From: Chloroflexota bacterium
Lineage (GTDB): Bacteria > Chloroflexota > Dehalococcoidia > Lucifugimonadales > GCA-2722455
Direction of reading: 5' to 3'
Assembly: GCA_002722455.1 (NCBI GenBank)
Contig: PBMB01000007.1
Coordinates: forward strand, 1 to 64,000
DNA length: 64,000 bases
The position numbers and the translations under genes are program-made. Under the pieces are notes generated by a model. That model saw only the letters and a program-made list of their open reading frames with translations, had not been told where the DNA came from and searched no databases. Positions 28,612 through 37,894 of the stretch are shown one piece after another; the stretch's first letter is position 1; each line of letters opens with the position of its first letter.

Positions 28612-30354
28612 ATGAGTCATTTAATACGTATCATTAAATTATGTGCTAAGCACCCATTTTTAACAATTTTTGCATTTTTAGCAGGATCATTCTCAATGGG
28701 TGCAAGTATACTTTTCCCCAAATTACTTGGATTAACGATTGACACAGCAACTGCATCTATCCAAATAGGATCAATATTTAATCAAGGAATGATTCTATTA
28801 ACCTCAGCTATTTTTATAAATATGTTATTACTTGGACTTTTCACACTTGGAAAATCATATTTTAGTGAATCTTTAGCTGAAAATGTTTCCTATGATTTAC
28901 GGAAAAAATTCTTTAACCATGTAATTAATTTAAAATTCGCTTTCCACGACAAAACGCACACTGGGAATTTAATGTCTCGAGCTATAACTGATATGAATTC
29001 AGTTAGGTCATTAATATCTTCAGGTATTATGGATACACCTTTTCAAATCGGATTACTTATCATTGTACCTATTTTGCTAATAAATTCGCACTTGCAACTT
29101 GGATTATTAAGTTTAGTTATATCTATTGCTATAGTAACTATCGCTATACCTTTAAGATTAAAAGTAAGATCTCTGTGGCTAAAAATCCAAAAGAACTTAG
29201 CAAGTCTAAGCACAACCCTTCAAGAAGATTTAACGGGTATTACTATCGTAAAATCTTTTGGAGCAGAAAATTATGAAATGAACAAATTCCAAAGTTCCAA
29301 TAAGGATATTGCTTCTCAAATTATATCTGCTGAACTAATCAGATCAAGATATGTTGCCTTAAAACTTTTCGCATTTTTATTACTAACAGGCATAGTATTA
29401 ATTGCTGGAAGAAATTTGGTAATAACCGAACAATTAAGTACTGGGGAATTGGCTCAATTTTTATTCTATCTAGTAATGTTACAAAGTCCAGTAATAGCAA
29501 TCGGCGGAAAAATCGCAGTCTTTGTCAGAGGAATTGAAGCATCAAAACGTATTCTTGACATCATCGATGCAGATTGGAAAATTAAAGAACCATTAGTTCC
29601 GGCAATTATTAAAAACGTAAAAGGAAATATACGATTTAATGACGTGACTTTCTCTTACAATGAAATTACAACTTTACAAAACATTAAATTAGATATTGAA
29701 CATGGTATGTCTGTAGGCTTAATAGGTATGCCAGGTAGTGGGAAATCGACTCTATTTAAACTCATTCCTCGTTTTTATGATATAGATAGTGGCATACTTT
29801 CATTAGATGGAAATGATATAAGAACTCTACCACTTGAAGATTTACGTAATAATATTGGTATTGTTCCTCAAGATGTATTATTATTTCCGATCACAATAAG
29901 AGAAAATATTGCTTACAACAAACCTACGGCTGACTTTAATGAGATTATACGTGCAGCAAAAATAGCTGACATACACTCCTTTATCGAGACTCTACCCAAT
30001 GGATACGACACAATTGTCAGTGAAAGAGGTGCTAATTTATCTGGAGGTCAAAAACAAAGAATTGCTATTGCACGAGCTCTAATAACAGATCCACCAATCT
30101 TACTACTAGATGACCCTACTGCTAGTGTAGATTTTACTACTGAAATGCGTATTAATAAGGCTTTAGAGATTGTGACACAAGATAGAACTACTCTGATTGC
30201 AACTAATAGAGTTTCTTCTCTAATCAAAACTGACTTAATAGTAGTAATGGAAAATGGAAAGATAGTCAATAAAGGAACTCACTATAATCTTTTAGAAACA
30301 TCCCCAATATATCAAGAACTTTACTATATCCAAACTGAACAAAAAGCTTCATAA
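28612..30354 (+). CDS. ABC exporter half-transporter, subunit with degenerate ATP site
   Basis: A 580-residue type IV ABC exporter subunit: six transmembrane helices in residues 15-310, then an ATPase domain. Walker A is GMPGSGKST (372-380), signature LSGGQ (476-480), Walker B ILLLDD (496-501). The catalytic Glu after Walker B is Asp (D501) and the switch His is Asn (N532), both marks of the non-catalytic side of heterodimeric exporters such as TM287/288 or BmrCD. The partner is encoded 14 bp downstream. No strong ribosome site at the ATG. Likely exports lipid, peptide or drug-like molecules. Confidence 0.92.
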   Translation: MSHLIRIIKLCAKHPFLTIFAFLAGSFSMGASILFPKLLGLTIDTATASIQIGSIFNQGMILLTSAIFINMLLLGLFTLGKSYFSESLAENVSYDLRKKFFNHVINLKFAFHDKTHTGNLMSRAITDMNSVRSLISSGIMDTPFQIGLLIIVPILLINSHLQLGLLSLVISIAIVTIAIPLRLKVRSLWLKIQKNLASLSTTLQEDLTGITIVKSFGAENYEMNKFQSSNKDIASQIISAELIRSRYVALKLFAFLLLTGIVLIAGRNLVITEQLSTGELAQFLFYLVMLQSPVIAIGGKIAVFVRGIEASKRILDIIDADWKIKEPLVPAIIKNVKGNIRFNDVTFSYNEITTLQNIKLDIEHGMSVGLIGMPGSGKSTLFKLIPRFYDIDSGILSLDGNDIRTLPLEDLRNNIGIVPQDVLLFPITIRENIAYNKPTADFNEIIRAAKIADIHSFIETLPNGYDTIVSERGANLSGGQKQRIAIARALITDPPILLLDDPTASVDFTTEMRINKALEIVTQDRTTLIATNRVSSLIKTDLIVVMENGKIVNKGTHYNLLETSPIYQELYYIQTEQKAS

Positions 30355-30368
30355 CACAGGATTAATCT

Positions 30369-32159
30369 ATGAATAAGATAAAAAAAGATAAAGATGAGAT
30401 GGTTTCAAACAAAGTATCAGAGAATTCCTCTAAAAAATCTGTAGTTAAGCAAATATTACCGTATTTGAAAAAAGAATGGAAATTACTTGCAATGGCACTT
30501 TTTGCAATGTTGATTTTTTCAAGTAGTAAAGCAGCTATACCGCTAATTATAAAATTTGCAATTGACCAATTCGTAAATGTTCCGCAACAAAATAGTTTGA
30601 TTTTAATTAGTTTAGGATTTATTACATTAGCGATAGCTCATGCTGGAAGTTTTTATTTAATGGAATTTTCTCTATTATCATCAGCACAAAAAATCTTATA
30701 TCAACTACGACAAGATCTTTTTGATCATATTCAAAAATTACCTGTTAATTTTTTCTCAAAAAATAGTGTAGGAAGATTAATGTCTAGAGTTCTCGGTGAT
30801 ACTGATGAACTACAGACACTATCTGATATATCTATACATATGATTGGCGATATTATGATGCTAATCTGGATTATTATTTCGATGTTATCCTTGAATGTAT
30901 CCTTAGGTAGTATTCTATTACTTACAATTCCAGTCATCACAATATATATGATCCTTTGGAAAAGAAAAGCAACATTAAAATTCCTTCAAGCAAGAAGTAC
31001 AATTTCAGCTGTAAATGCAGATCTAAATGTTAATATTTCGTCAGTTCGAGATATTCAGGCTATGAATCGCCAAAATTTAAACATAAGAGCGTTTGACCAA
31101 CTAAATCAAGACAATAAAAAAGCTGCTCTTACTGCCATTTTAATGGCTGCCTCAATTGGTCCTGTTGTAACTGGATTAACAGGTATTGCTTTGGTAATGG
31201 CAATTTTACTTGGAGGCCATTTAGTAGTAACAGGACAAATGACAATAGGAACTCTAATAGCGTCTGTTCTTTATATACAGCTCCTATTTGATCCTATCGG
31301 AAAAATAATTTCACATATTGCACAATTCCAAAAATCAATGGCTTCAGGAGAAAGGATATTCCAAATCCTAAATTACAAAAAAGATATTATATATAAAGAA
31401 GCAAAAGAAATGCCCAAAATTAAAGGTGATGTTACCATAGAAGACATTAGTTTTAGTTATGACAACAAAACTCACGTACTAAATCATGTCAATTTAAGTA
31501 TCCAAGCTGGAGAAACTCTTGCATTAGTAGGACCGACTGGATCAGGAAAATCAACACTAGCACAAATTATTGCACACACACAAGAAGAGGGCGTGACTAG
31601 TGGCTGTATAAAATTGGATGGTAACAAGATTTCTGAATTTAATCAAAGATCTATTACTAAACAAATTGCCGTAATACCTCAAAGTCCATTTCTATTTTCC
31701 GGTTCTGTGATGGATAACATTAAATTCAATACAAATATAACTGATGAATATGTCTACAAAATTACTCAATATCTTGGAATTCATGAGATTATCCAAAATC
31801 TGCAACATGGTTATGACACTATAATGAGTGAAAATGGAAATAACCTTAGTATTGGACAAAGACAACTTATTTCTTTTGCTAGAGCATTAGTAAGAGATCC
31901 ATCTCTAATTATTATGGATGAAGCAACAGCACACATTGATAGTAAAACTGAAATCATGATACAGCAAGCTTTAAACAAATTACTCTCAAATCGTACTTCT
32001 GTAATAATTGCACATAGACTATCAACTATAAAGGATGCTAATCAAATTGCAGTATTAGATCATGGAAATATCATAGAATTAGGGAATCATAAAAACTTAA
32101 TTGAAACTAATGGTAAATATGCCGAAATGTACCAATCAAACGGTTCTGTAGCTGCGTAA
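30369..32159 (+). CDS. ABC exporter half-transporter, catalytic subunit
   Basis: A 596-residue partner of the previous gene: a charged N-terminus, six membrane helices to about residue 325, then the ATPase. Walker A is GPTGSGKST (388-396), Walker B IIMDE with catalytic E518, and switch H549 (IIAHRLST) is intact, but the signature is LSIGQ (493-497) instead of LSGGQ. The intact ATP site is therefore formed by this subunit's Walker motifs with the LSGGQ of subunit one. AGGA precedes the ATG. Confidence 0.92.
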   Translation: MNKIKKDKDEMVSNKVSENSSKKSVVKQILPYLKKEWKLLAMALFAMLIFSSSKAAIPLIIKFAIDQFVNVPQQNSLILISLGFITLAIAHAGSFYLMEFSLLSSAQKILYQLRQDLFDHIQKLPVNFFSKNSVGRLMSRVLGDTDELQTLSDISIHMIGDIMMLIWIIISMLSLNVSLGSILLLTIPVITIYMILWKRKATLKFLQARSTISAVNADLNVNISSVRDIQAMNRQNLNIRAFDQLNQDNKKAALTAILMAASIGPVVTGLTGIALVMAILLGGHLVVTGQMTIGTLIASVLYIQLLFDPIGKIISHIAQFQKSMASGERIFQILNYKKDIIYKEAKEMPKIKGDVTIEDISFSYDNKTHVLNHVNLSIQAGETLALVGPTGSGKSTLAQIIAHTQEEGVTSGCIKLDGNKISEFNQRSITKQIAVIPQSPFLFSGSVMDNIKFNTNITDEYVYKITQYLGIHEIIQNLQHGYDTIMSENGNNLSIGQRQLISFARALVRDPSLIIMDEATAHIDSKTEIMIQQALNKLLSNRTSVIIAHRLSTIKDANQIAVLDHGNIIELGNHKNLIETNGKYAEMYQSNGSVAA

Positions 32160-32231
32160 TATCTATAATACTTGTCATAACCGTTAGGCACCGATAAAAT
32201 GTCATTAAAATCCTGATTTTGGTATTATATT

Positions 32232-32612
32232 GTGCGAAAATTTAAACAAAATTTCACAAATTATCTTTCATACTTTATATTTGCTTACCTCGTAATAACT
32301 CATACGTTAGGAGCTATTGCAGTAATACTAGGTTTGTTAGGGTCACTATTAATCTCCATTATTCCTGGAATAAATTTTTCAACCCATGAAACAGATGCTT
32401 TAGGCCCAATAGGATTTGCATTTTCTATAGTTTTTCTGACATCAATACCCATAGCAATAATTGCAACAATCTGGTCGGCTCCAACTGAAGATAATATTGT
32501 AAAAGATTTAACCACTCAATATAAGAGACTTGGGCCATCTGAAGGCGCAAGAATACTCTCCGAAACAAATATTGAAGAAAAAGAAAATAATGAAGACGAA
32601 CTTATTCGTTAG
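32232..32612 (+). CDS. Small membrane protein, unknown
   Basis: A 126-residue protein starting at GTG (32232). Hydrophobic segments at about 12-45 and 60-80 suggest two or three membrane helices; the last 40 residues are charged and cytoplasm-like (EEKENNEDELIR). I recognise no family. It lies 72 bp after the ABC exporter genes and 11 bp before the P-loop protein, so probably cotranscribed with both. A role in exporter function is only a guess from position. Confidence 0.6.
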   Translation: MRKFKQNFTNYLSYFIFAYLVITHTLGAIAVILGLLGSLLISIIPGINFSTHETDALGPIGFAFSIVFLTSIPIAIIATIWSAPTEDNIVKDLTTQYKRLGPSEGARILSETNIEEKENNEDELIR

Positions 32613-32623
32613 AGGATAAACTC

Positions 32624-33322
32624 ATGAAACTAATTATAATTGGTTGTGAATATACAGGAACAACAACTCTTTCAAAAAATCTTTTTGAATGGTCCCAAAA
32701 AAATATGACTGATGAAATACCTGGTGTTCATGATCATTGGAAAATCCCAGATGTTTGGGGGCATCCACTTAGTAAAAGTAAACTTAAAAGAATGACAGCA
32801 GAAGAACAGGAGCAAGTGTTAAACCTAAGCCCTAGACTTTTAGAAAATATGCAAAGACAAAGTTTATATTACCATATGCCAAGAAATGTAAATAATGACC
32901 ACTATATCGTTGTTGGTCACTATATTGAAGAAGGCATTTATGCACCTATCTATTTTAATTATGGAATTCAAGATTCTGACTATGTTGACCGTAGCGTTGT
33001 AATGGAAGCAGTTGAAAAAGAAATTCTTCGAGTCTGTCCTGAGATTGTACTTGTATTACTCACTGCATCGAAAGAAACGATTGAATATCGGTTACAAACA
33101 AAACCTCACAATCCTAGTGTCATCACTAAAAATGATATTACTCAAATTTCAAAAAGATTTTTAGAAGAATTCGAAAAATCAAGTATCCTAAACAAAATAA
33201 AAATCGACACATCACAAAAAACAGAACAAGAAACGTTAGATGAGTTTTTGGAAAAACATCAAGAATTCATGAGTGACCACGACAAATTATCTATATTGCT
33301 GAAACAACAAGTGGGAAATTAA
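32624..33322 (+). CDS. P-loop nucleoside/nucleotide kinase-like protein
   Basis: A 232-residue protein with a Walker A loop at the N-terminus (IIGCEYTGTTTLSKNL) of the deoxynucleoside/thymidylate kinase type. It has a VLVLLTAS strand that could be the Walker B region, an Arg-bearing ETIEYRL lid-like segment and a basic/acidic C-terminus. AGAGGA precedes the ATG. The substrate-binding region (VHDHWKIPDVWGHP) does not match any kinase family I know well. Follows the small membrane protein by 11 bp and ends at a shared terminator. Confidence 0.6.
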   Translation: MKLIIIGCEYTGTTTLSKNLFEWSQKNMTDEIPGVHDHWKIPDVWGHPLSKSKLKRMTAEEQEQVLNLSPRLLENMQRQSLYYHMPRNVNNDHYIVVGHYIEEGIYAPIYFNYGIQDSDYVDRSVVMEAVEKEILRVCPEIVLVLLTASKETIEYRLQTKPHNPSVITKNDITQISKRFLEEFEKSSILNKIKIDTSQKTEQETLDEFLEKHQEFMSDHDKLSILLKQQVGN

Positions 33323-33336
33323 AATATATTTATTAG

Positions 33337-33359
33337 CTTACTAATTACCAATTAGTAAG
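33337..33359. terminator. Bidirectional terminator-like hairpin
   Basis: A perfect 10-bp inverted repeat (CTTACTAATT / AATTAGTAAG) with a three-base loop between two convergent genes. It overlaps the stop codon of the minus-strand enolase-superfamily gene. Confidence 0.6.
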
Positions 33360-34547
33360 AGATCCATCCTTCCTATGTAGGTGAGGAGTTTCCCAATACT
33401 GAAAATCATGTTTAATCGCTTCATTTTCATCAATTTCTATACCTAATCCCGCGACATCGCGAACTTTATACCACGTACCTTCCAATTCATATTTCTCTGT
33501 ATATACTTTTTTATCAAAATCAAAACCTGGTTCAATACTACGATCTTCTAACCAAGCAAAATTAGGAATTGCAGCTGAAAAATGAATCATTGCTGCAGTA
33601 GCAACCGGACCGAGAGGATTATGCGGCATTACATCAATATAATGTGATTCACACCAACCAGCAACTTTCATTGCCTCAGTGTAACCACCTATATTACATA
33701 GATCAATTCGTGCATAATTAGTAAGACCCTGCTCAATAAAAGGCATAAATTGCCATTTACTTGACATTTCCTCACCTATCGCAAATGGAACATCAGTCAT
33801 AGAACGTAAAGTAGAATATGCTTGTGGAGTTTCGTCACGAATTGGTTCTTCCAAAAAATCCAATGTACCCTTAGGCATTTTCTGACAGAAAGAAGCTGCT
33901 TCAGCAACAGAAAGACGATGATGGTAATCAATACCTAAAACTGGCTTACTCCCAATTTGAGACCTCAGCTCAACCAAAGATTCTGCAATCTCTGAAATAG
34001 AATCACGTGGTTCAAATAAACTTGAATCTTCAAATGAAACTGGGAAAATACCTGTTCGAATAACTGTCCATCCAGAGTCGATTAAAGACTTTACATCTTC
34101 GATTAATTGTTCTTTTGTTTCTGCATTTGTTGTCGCAAAACAAGGAATATAATCACGATGTTTTCCTCCCAAAAGTTGATAGACAGGCACCCCTAAATTA
34201 CGCCCTAAGACATCATACAATGCTATATCAATTGCAGAAATTGCAGCTGATATAATGTGTCCTCCCTCATAATATTGACTTCGATACATCCTTTGCCATA
34301 AAGCTGAAATATTCTCTGCATCTTCTCCTACAAGCCATTCACGAAAGTGATTAACCATAGACTGAACAGCAGTTTCCCTGCTTGATACTCCAGATTCACC
34401 CCAACCATACAAGCCATTATCAGTTTCAATTTTAACTAACAAATAACTTCTGTTTTTGATATAGCTTTCTGAAGATTCAGAGTCAATTTTTAAAACACTT
34501 TTACTTCCTGATCCAACAATGTATGTCTTTATATCAGTGATTTTCAT
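33345..34547 (-). CDS. Enolase-superfamily sugar-acid dehydratase (galactonate dehydratase-like)
   Basis: A 400-residue mandelate-racemase-group enzyme. Metal ligands D207 (GIDYHHR, with H209), E233 (LDFLEEP) and E259 (AIGEEM); general acid/base H309 (VMPHNPLGP) with D282 (ARIDLCNIGG). The D-x-H and PHNPLGP motifs are those of D-galactonate and related aldonate dehydratases. The second-strand position that often carries KxK reads VIRTGIF, so the base on that side differs. AGAGGAAG precedes the ATG. Downstream of a zinc alcohol dehydrogenase on the same strand (61 bp), which together suggest a sugar or sugar-acid oxidation route. Confidence 0.85.
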   Translation of the reverse strand: MKITDIKTYIVGSGSKSVLKIDSESSESYIKNRSYLLVKIETDNGLYGWGESGVSSRETAVQSMVNHFREWLVGEDAENISALWQRMYRSQYYEGGHIISAAISAIDIALYDVLGRNLGVPVYQLLGGKHRDYIPCFATTNAETKEQLIEDVKSLIDSGWTVIRTGIFPVSFEDSSLFEPRDSISEIAESLVELRSQIGSKPVLGIDYHHRLSVAEAASFCQKMPKGTLDFLEEPIRDETPQAYSTLRSMTDVPFAIGEEMSSKWQFMPFIEQGLTNYARIDLCNIGGYTEAMKVAGWCESHYIDVMPHNPLGPVATAAMIHFSAAIPNFAWLEDRSIEPGFDFDKKVYTEKYELEGTWYKVRDVAGLGIEIDENEAIKHDFQYWETPHLHRKDGSLTNW

Positions 34548-34608
34548 TTCTTCCTCTATAAAATTATCAAAATCTCAATCCCTAATAAGGAATAAACAAA
34601 ATGATAAA

Positions 34609-35736
34609 CTACTCCATTACAATGAAAGACCTCATATTGGAAGACCCTTCTTTTTTACCAAGCCAATCACTTTCAGTAAATGCTTCATTAATTTTTTCTA
34701 GGGGATATGTATTAGACATAATATTCCCCAAAGGATATTTATCTTTAATTGCTACAAGAAAATCTAAGGCAATTGGCAACGTTTCCGGAGTATAGTGAGC
34801 TGCTGGGATAATCTTTACCTGACCCCATATAATTTTTGACATGTCGAGAGTAACATTACTATTATCCCAAATATTTCCAACTTCTACATATGCCCCTCCC
34901 CTTCTTACCATTTGAATCCCTTCATTAACAACTTGAGGATATCCAACAACCTCCATTACTATATCTCCACCTCTACCCATAGTAAGATCTTTTACACATT
35001 CAACTCGTGATTCTACAGAAGGTACATCATTAATATCAATTGTCTGTGTAGCACCACATTGTTTTGCAAGTTCTAATCTCTCTTTTTGTCCATCAATTAC
35101 AATTACTTCAGAAGCTCCCATCTCACGAGCCGCAGCTGTGGCATAAATACCTAAACCTCCTGCTCCTTGAACGACTACTCGATCGCCAATAGATATTCCT
35201 CCAATTTTCCAACCATAAATCACTTGTGATAGCGCACAATTCACTCCGGCAACTACTTCATTAGACAAGATTTCAGGAACTTTAAATACAAAATGCCCAG
35301 GCCATAAATAAAAATATTCAGCAAAACCTCCATTACAATAAGGAACATCATAAATCGAACCTCTAAACCGAAAACGGGTGGGACAATGATTAAACTCACC
35401 TTTCAAACAATTGTAGCAACGGTGACACGGGAAATAATATGGAAAAACAACTCTGTCACCTTCCTGTAAAACTTGTCCAAGAGAATCAGTACTAATATCT
35501 TTCCCCTTCTCTTCTACAACCCCTGCTAATTCATGCCCTAATACAACTGGACCAGGTTTTGCACCTGGAGATAATATCGGCTTTAACTCACCTCTCCAAA
35601 AATGTAAGTCAGACCCACAAATCCCACCTGTTTTCACCTTTACTCTGATACCTCCATCCTGTACAGGTACCGGTGGAAACTCAAATATCTCAAATTTTCC
35701 TGGTTCTACTAACGCAGCTGCTTTAAATTTTGTCAT
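34609..35736 (-). CDS. Zinc-dependent medium-chain alcohol/polyol dehydrogenase
   Basis: A 375-residue MDR enzyme. The catalytic zinc site uses GGICGSDLHFWRGE (Cys) and GHELAGVV (His/Glu); the structural zinc loop has CHRCYNC and a later Cys (NHC); and the NAD-binding motif is GAGGLGIYATA followed by EVIVIDGQ, with Asp in the adenosine pocket, which favours NAD. Relatives oxidise sorbitol, threonine or other secondary alcohols. GAGGG precedes the ATG. First gene of a unit with the galactonate-dehydratase-like gene. Confidence 0.88.
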   Translation of the reverse strand: MTKFKAAALVEPGKFEIFEFPPVPVQDGGIRVKVKTGGICGSDLHFWRGELKPILSPGAKPGPVVLGHELAGVVEEKGKDISTDSLGQVLQEGDRVVFPYYFPCHRCYNCLKGEFNHCPTRFRFRGSIYDVPYCNGGFAEYFYLWPGHFVFKVPEILSNEVVAGVNCALSQVIYGWKIGGISIGDRVVVQGAGGLGIYATAAAREMGASEVIVIDGQKERLELAKQCGATQTIDINDVPSVESRVECVKDLTMGRGGDIVMEVVGYPQVVNEGIQMVRRGGAYVEVGNIWDNSNVTLDMSKIIWGQVKIIPAAHYTPETLPIALDFLVAIKDKYPLGNIMSNTYPLEKINEAFTESDWLGKKEGSSNMRSFIVME

Positions 35737-35865
35737 TCTACCCTCACTTAATAAAATAATATGAAATTTAAGAAAAATTACTGCCTAATGTTATAATAAG
35801 AATAATACATTAAGGCAAATAATACATTAACTACACTTTCATAAGTATTTTCCAAACAATTTATT

Positions 35866-36354
35866 ATGTCAACTCTAAAAACAATTTTCGATTTTCCAAA
35901 TCCAGTAAATGACTATGCTGCACGCACTGTAGCGTCAATGGTTATCATAGTATGTATAGCAATATTAATTACAAATAATACTTGGATCACTTTGTTTCTA
36001 GTCTATGGATTTATTGCACGTGTAGCCACAGGCCCAACTTTATCTCCTATAGGTCTACTTGCAACTAAAGTGATAGTACCATTGCTAAAACTACCCAATA
36101 AACCTGTTCCTGGACCTCCAAAACGTTTTGCTCAAGGTATTGGGTTATTTGTCTCAGCTATAAGCCTAATCCTATTCATAGTAGGGATTGATTTTTGGGG
36201 TAGAGCTGCTATTGTTATACTTGCTTTTTTTGCTGGGTTGGAAGCATTTTTAGGTTTTTGTACAGGTTGTTTTATATTTAACCATCTAATGAAATTTGGA
36301 TTGATTCCAAAAACTGTTTGTGAAGCCTGCGAAAATTTCCACCCAAGACCCTAG
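35866..36354 (+). CDS. DUF4395 family membrane protein
   Basis: A 162-residue protein with the DUF4395 signature: FPNPVNDYAARTVA at the start, YGFIARVATGPTLSPIG in the middle and NKPVPGPPKRFAQGIG before the third helix. Four membrane helices are predicted (about 20-38, 40-58, 88-108, 112-135), then a short tail with several Cys (GFCTGC, CEAC) that might bind metal or form disulfides. Function of the family is unknown. The next gene starts 15 bp downstream. Confidence 0.85.
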   Translation: MSTLKTIFDFPNPVNDYAARTVASMVIIVCIAILITNNTWITLFLVYGFIARVATGPTLSPIGLLATKVIVPLLKLPNKPVPGPPKRFAQGIGLFVSAISLILFIVGIDFWGRAAIVILAFFAGLEAFLGFCTGCFIFNHLMKFGLIPKTVCEACENFHPRP

Positions 36355-36369
36355 GAGAAAATCATATCA

Positions 36370-37506
36370 ATGACTCAACCAAAAGGAATATTTAACAAAA
36401 GAGTCAGTCTCAAAAATGGTGATACCCTTGACATCAAAGTAACTGAACCGCCCCTCACATCATACCTAGCTAAAGTTGAATATGGTGACCTCATTCATTG
36501 GGCATGGCCTGAAGTAAAAGGAGATATACTTACAGGAAAGATGACTGAATGGATCTATATGCCATATGCTCTAGGTTTCATAGATAATACTCTAGTAGGA
36601 AGTATGGCCTATTTTACGCCTCGAGACACACAAGATATTGGAATAATCGAATTTGTTGAAACTTTACCAGAACACAGACGTAAGGGTATTTCAAGTATAC
36701 TCCTATCAACTCTGGTCAAACTTTTTGAAAAAAAAGGAGGATTAGCGCTCTTACTATGTACTGCAAATCCAGTTGCCGGGAACTTATATGAAAAACATGG
36801 ATTTTGGTACACAATAGGAGATGGCATGCAACGTACCAATCCAAAACTATCAACAAAAACAGCTGATTTTAACGAATGGTACTTCCAAAATACAGGATCA
36901 ACAACCATTAGAGAGGCAACTTGGGGAGATCTACCTAGGCTATCCCTATTATATAACAACCCAAATCCAGAATGGATTATCAAAGATTACCTTACTGAAT
37001 CATTTAACAATACTAGATATGAATATCACTTTGTAAAAATATTTACTCAAGTACAAAAAAGTGATGGGAAATTCTTTTTACTAGAATCTAATGAAAAAAG
37101 AGTGGTAGGATCTGTTATTTTACTACGAAAAAATAGCTTTTTAGAACAACATCTGGGCTCTTTGAGTTTTAGAATTGTACCATCATATCAACAAAACACA
37201 TTAGATATAATTGAACATGCAAAAGAATGCGCACGAAACATTGGTATCTCTATTCTAGAATCACATGTTGCTGCATCTGACAGTGACCAAATTAAATTTC
37301 TTGAATTAGCTGGTTTCAAACTTACCACACGACTAAAAAATCGCCTTTATAATGGAACAACCTGGACAGATTTATTAATTTACACAATAGAAGAAAAACA
37401 CACTGGGAAAAATCGAAAAGATAAATCTGAATTCTATGGAGCAAGACAAGAATGGCAAAACCAGCGAATAAAAAATCATTTACATCCTGATAGAAGCTCT
37501 AATTAA
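36370..37506 (+). CDS. Protein with two GNAT acetyltransferase domains
   Basis: A 378-residue protein with tandem GNAT folds. The first (about 60-165) has the acetyl-CoA loop PEHRRKGISSILLSTLV (RxxGxG/A type) and the NPVAGNLYEKHGF strand. The second (about 185-345) is weaker: IREATWGDLPRL opens it and FLELAGFKLTTRLK closes it, but its pyrophosphate loop (SYQQNTLDIIEHA) lacks the Arg/Gly pattern, so it may be structural. AGGAG precedes the ATG. Cotranscribed with the DUF4395 gene. Substrate unknown. Confidence 0.75.
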   Translation: MTQPKGIFNKRVSLKNGDTLDIKVTEPPLTSYLAKVEYGDLIHWAWPEVKGDILTGKMTEWIYMPYALGFIDNTLVGSMAYFTPRDTQDIGIIEFVETLPEHRRKGISSILLSTLVKLFEKKGGLALLLCTANPVAGNLYEKHGFWYTIGDGMQRTNPKLSTKTADFNEWYFQNTGSTTIREATWGDLPRLSLLYNNPNPEWIIKDYLTESFNNTRYEYHFVKIFTQVQKSDGKFFLLESNEKRVVGSVILLRKNSFLEQHLGSLSFRIVPSYQQNTLDIIEHAKECARNIGISILESHVAASDSDQIKFLELAGFKLTTRLKNRLYNGTTWTDLLIYTIEEKHTGKNRKDKSEFYGARQEWQNQRIKNHLHPDRSSN

Positions 37507-37609
37507 CAACATTCATTTAGACTTGATTTTTATTTTATTGATTATAGGTGCATATTTATCTATAGAGTTCCCACAAAAATCATGAATGAATAATAGTATA
37601 TTGTAATTA

Positions 37610-37882
37610 TTATTTAATAATAGCTTCTTCATTATTCCACCATTTATATATCTTGTAAAAACGTCTTATAATCATGAAGGATACTATTGGCAATATTAAA
37701 ATATATAATTGAAATCCAAAAACCCTGAATTCTTTCAAGTCTCTGACTTCTACTCCTAATAGATAGGCTATAGCTAAAATAGTTATACCATAGATAGATC
37801 TAAATATAAGAAAAAAAATAATAGTTTTTATTATTTGCTTTCTTCTTGCAAAAATTTTTGATTTAAATGAATTTAGTGTCAT
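37610..37882 (-). CDS. Small hypothetical membrane protein
   Basis: A 90-residue, very basic and hydrophobic protein with two probable membrane helices (about 17-42 and 51-70), a Lys/Arg-rich start and a KWWNNEE tail. No family recognised. It begins 12 bp after the hemH stop on the same strand and is probably translated from the same message. Confidence 0.55.
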   Translation of the reverse strand: MTLNSFKSKIFARRKQIIKTIIFFLIFRSIYGITILAIAYLLGVEVRDLKEFRVFGFQLYILILPIVSFMIIRRFYKIYKWWNNEEAIIK

Positions 37883-37894
37883 GGATTTTTAATA

